30,827 nt of DNA, taken from positions 1 through 30,827 of the IMG/VR virus record IMGVR_UViG_3300008448_000401; one strand, written 5' to 3'. The position numbers were made by a program, and so were the translations under genes. Under the pieces are notes generated by a model. It made no database searches. It saw nothing but the letters and a program-made list of their open reading frames with translations, and was not told where the DNA came from. Within the stretch, counting starts at the first letter, position 1. Each line of letters starts with the position of its first letter. Of this stretch, positions 29,423-30,827 are shown piece by piece. Source of the stretch: a virus.

Positions 29423-29596
29423 ATGGCGCATGAAGATCTTGCGTCATACTATAAAACTAATTTTGCTCTCATTCAGCACCATAAATATTCATTAACAGAG
29501 TTGGAGAATATGATCCCTTGGGAAAGGGAAGTATACATTACTCTTCTCCAACAATATATCGAAGAAGAAAATCTAAAGAACCAATCGAATGGCTGA
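29423..29596 (+). CDS. Small gene between gp26 and the long structural gene, 57 residues
   Basis: MAHEDLASYYKTNFALIQHH followed by the compact motif YSLTELENMIPWEREVYITL and a charged helical tail. It starts two bases after the gp26 stop and overlaps the next gene by 8 bp. The motif WERE.YI.LL is seen in small tail-assembly chaperone-type proteins, and its place directly upstream of a tape-measure-like gene fits that role. This is inference from position and resemblance; no frameshift signal is apparent here. Confidence 0.75.
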   Translation: MAHEDLASYYKTNFALIQHHKYSLTELENMIPWEREVYITLLQQYIEEENLKNQSNG

Positions 29597-30827
29597 TCCC
29601 TTCACCATAGCACAAACTGGGGTTGATCCTACTACGGGATCTTATTTGTCGTCTGAAAGAAGAAAAGCAATATTTAGAAGTACGAGAGTATCTGGATTTG
29701 GCGGCGGCGGTGGAGGAGGAGAAACTGCTCGTGGTGGAGCAATAGTTGTAAGACCTCAAACCAGTTTAGTTGATAGGACGCAAAATTTACAAATTCAACA
29801 GACTCAACAATCTGTAAGCGCGATTCAACCAACATTAGATGTTGTTCGTGTAAATGTCAAGGTTTTATCTGATGGTATTAACAATCTTAGCAGACAACTT
29901 TTATTACAAGGTCAAGTTGAACAAAAAAATATCAAGGATGAGCAAGAATCGGAAAGAAGATTAAACGAAAGAAAAATAAGAGAAGGAAGAGAAAATTTAC
30001 TTGAAAGAAGAATTACATCCGCTCTTGCTAAACCAATTTTAAGTCTTCAACAAAAAATTGGTGGGTTGTTTGAACGAATTATGGGCGCGATGACAACCTT
30101 GTTTTTTGGGTGGTTAACAAATCAGGGAATTGAAACTTTAAAGGCATATACAACAGGAAATACTAAAAAACTTGAGGAGATTAAAAATTCTCTCATTAAA
30201 AACCTTCTATTTTCTTTGGGAGCATTTGCAGCAATTAATCTTGGATTTGGTCTCTTAATGAGAACAATTACAGGACTAACCTTAAGAATAGCAGGAATGG
30301 CAGCAAGAATTGCTTTAGCTCCATTTAGAGCTGCTGGCGGAGCACTGGCTAGAATATTTGGAGGGGGTACGAGAGCAGCATCTACTGCTGCAAATGCTGC
30401 AAATGCTACAAGAGCAGGAGCGAGACCTCTTATAACTGGTAGTACAAATTTAGCAACAAAATTATCTAACGTTGGGCGAGGTGCTGGAAATTTATTTAAA
30501 GGTGCTGGTAGATTTATACCAGGTCTAAATGTTGTTGCCGGAGGTCTTGGAACAGCATATGATCTTAGTCGCGGTGATTATGGTGGAGCAGCCTTAAGTG
30601 CGGCATCTATGCTTCCTTTTGTTGGGACACCTGCAGCGATCGCAAGACTTGGGTTGGAGGGTTATAGAATGACCCAAAAAAATAAACCAGAAGCTTCTAC
30701 TACACCACCAACCAAATCAACACCATCAGCAAAACCAGCAGATTCTTCTGCACCAGCAGCTCCTGCACCAGCAGTAGTTCAACCCCAGACTCCAGCAATA
30801 TCAACAGTGCCGATGCAATTCAATGTT
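29589..30827 (+). CDS. Long structural / tape-measure-like protein, 3'-truncated by window edge
   Basis: Open from ATG 29589 to the last base (413 codons), so the C-terminus lies outside. Opening MADPFTIAQTGVDPTTGSYL leads to a Gly-rich linker (GFGGGGGGGE, about 36-45), then a long coiled coil rich in Gln/Glu/Arg (about 60-150), a hydrophobic MGAMTTLFFGWL, further hydrophobic segments around residues 200-235, Ala/Gly-rich segments (about 240-350) and a Pro/Ala/Ser-rich stretch at the window end. Coiled coil plus hydrophobic regions and position after gp26 suggest a tape measure or hub protein analogous to T4 gp29, or a baseplate hub protein; neither can be settled without the rest. The start overlaps the preceding gene by 8 bp. 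Confidence 0.72.
   Translation, partial: MADPFTIAQTGVDPTTGSYLSSERRKAIFRSTRVSGFGGGGGGGETARGGAIVVRPQTSLVDRTQNLQIQQTQQSVSAIQPTLDVVRVNVKVLSDGINNLSRQLLLQGQVEQKNIKDEQESERRLNERKIREGRENLLERRITSALAKPILSLQQKIGGLFERIMGAMTTLFFGWLTNQGIETLKAYTTGNTKKLEEIKNSLIKNLLFSLGAFAAINLGFGLLMRTITGLTLRIAGMAARIALAPFRAAGGALARIFGGGTRAASTAANAANATRAGARPLITGSTNLATKLSNVGRGAGNLFKGAGRFIPGLNVVAGGLGTAYDLSRGDYGGAALSAASMLPFVGTPAAIARLGLEGYRMTQKNKPEASTTPPTKSTPSAKPADSSAPAAPAPAVVQPQTPAISTVPMQFNV
30636..30643. other. GCGATCGC octamer (HIP1-type palindrome)
   Basis: The octamer GCGATCGC is the highly iterated palindrome of many cyanobacterial genomes. A single copy was noticed here, inside the long structural gene. One copy in 31 kb carries little weight. 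Confidence 0.9.

Overview
The window is a piece of a T4-like cyanophage (cyanomyovirus) genome. It combines a photosystem II D2 gene (psbD), T4-type replication and baseplate genes, thyX, phoH and a glutaredoxin, and it has AT-rich DNA with tightly packed, often 1-14 bp overlapping genes. The host would be a marine Synechococcus or Prochlorococcus. That part is inference from gene content, because the sequence carries no host marker.

Layout. (1) 1-2667: the 3' part of psbD with its terminator, a chain of small coupled genes, a 2OG-Fe(II) oxygenase-like gene and an HNH endonuclease. (2) 2724-17056: 14.3 kb of four very large structural genes. Three of them are tail-fibre-like and built from repeated modules, with a 33-residue unit present 14 times in the first. 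(3) 17057-18814: a consensus sigma70-type promoter followed within about 100 nt by a strong terminator (candidate small RNA), then glutaredoxin and conserved cyanophage genes of unknown function. (4) 18815-20299: a cluster of eight genes of 28-66 residues, punctuated by two terminators that carry promoter -35 sequences in their loops. (5) 20296-25373: DNA metabolism: thyX, phoH, a PD-(D/E)XK exonuclease, gp33 (late transcription), gp59 (helicase loader), a DUF1825 gene, gp32 (single-strand binding protein) and a Mom-like DNA-modification gene. (6) 25362-27784, minus strand: gp53, gp48, an unknown gene and gp4. (7) 27825-30827, plus strand: gp54, gp26, a small gene and the start of a long structural or tape-measure-like gene that runs off the window.

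Regulation visible in the sequence: the T4-late-like motif CTAAATA recurs 20-40 nt upstream of late genes, often overlapping the stop codon of the gene before, including a symmetric divergent pair between gp4 and gp54. Sigma70-type elements (TTGACA/TATAAT and close relatives) precede the small-RNA candidate, the small-gene cluster and gp32. The main novelty candidates are the structured RNA at about 17097-17197, the terminator-promoter hybrid elements, a dockerin/EF-hand-like loop inside a tail-fibre protein, the Mom-like gene directly behind gp32, and long identical DNA tracts shared between adjacent fibre genes. No tRNA, CRISPR array, insertion sequence or integrase was seen. No stretch over 300 bases lacks a gene.
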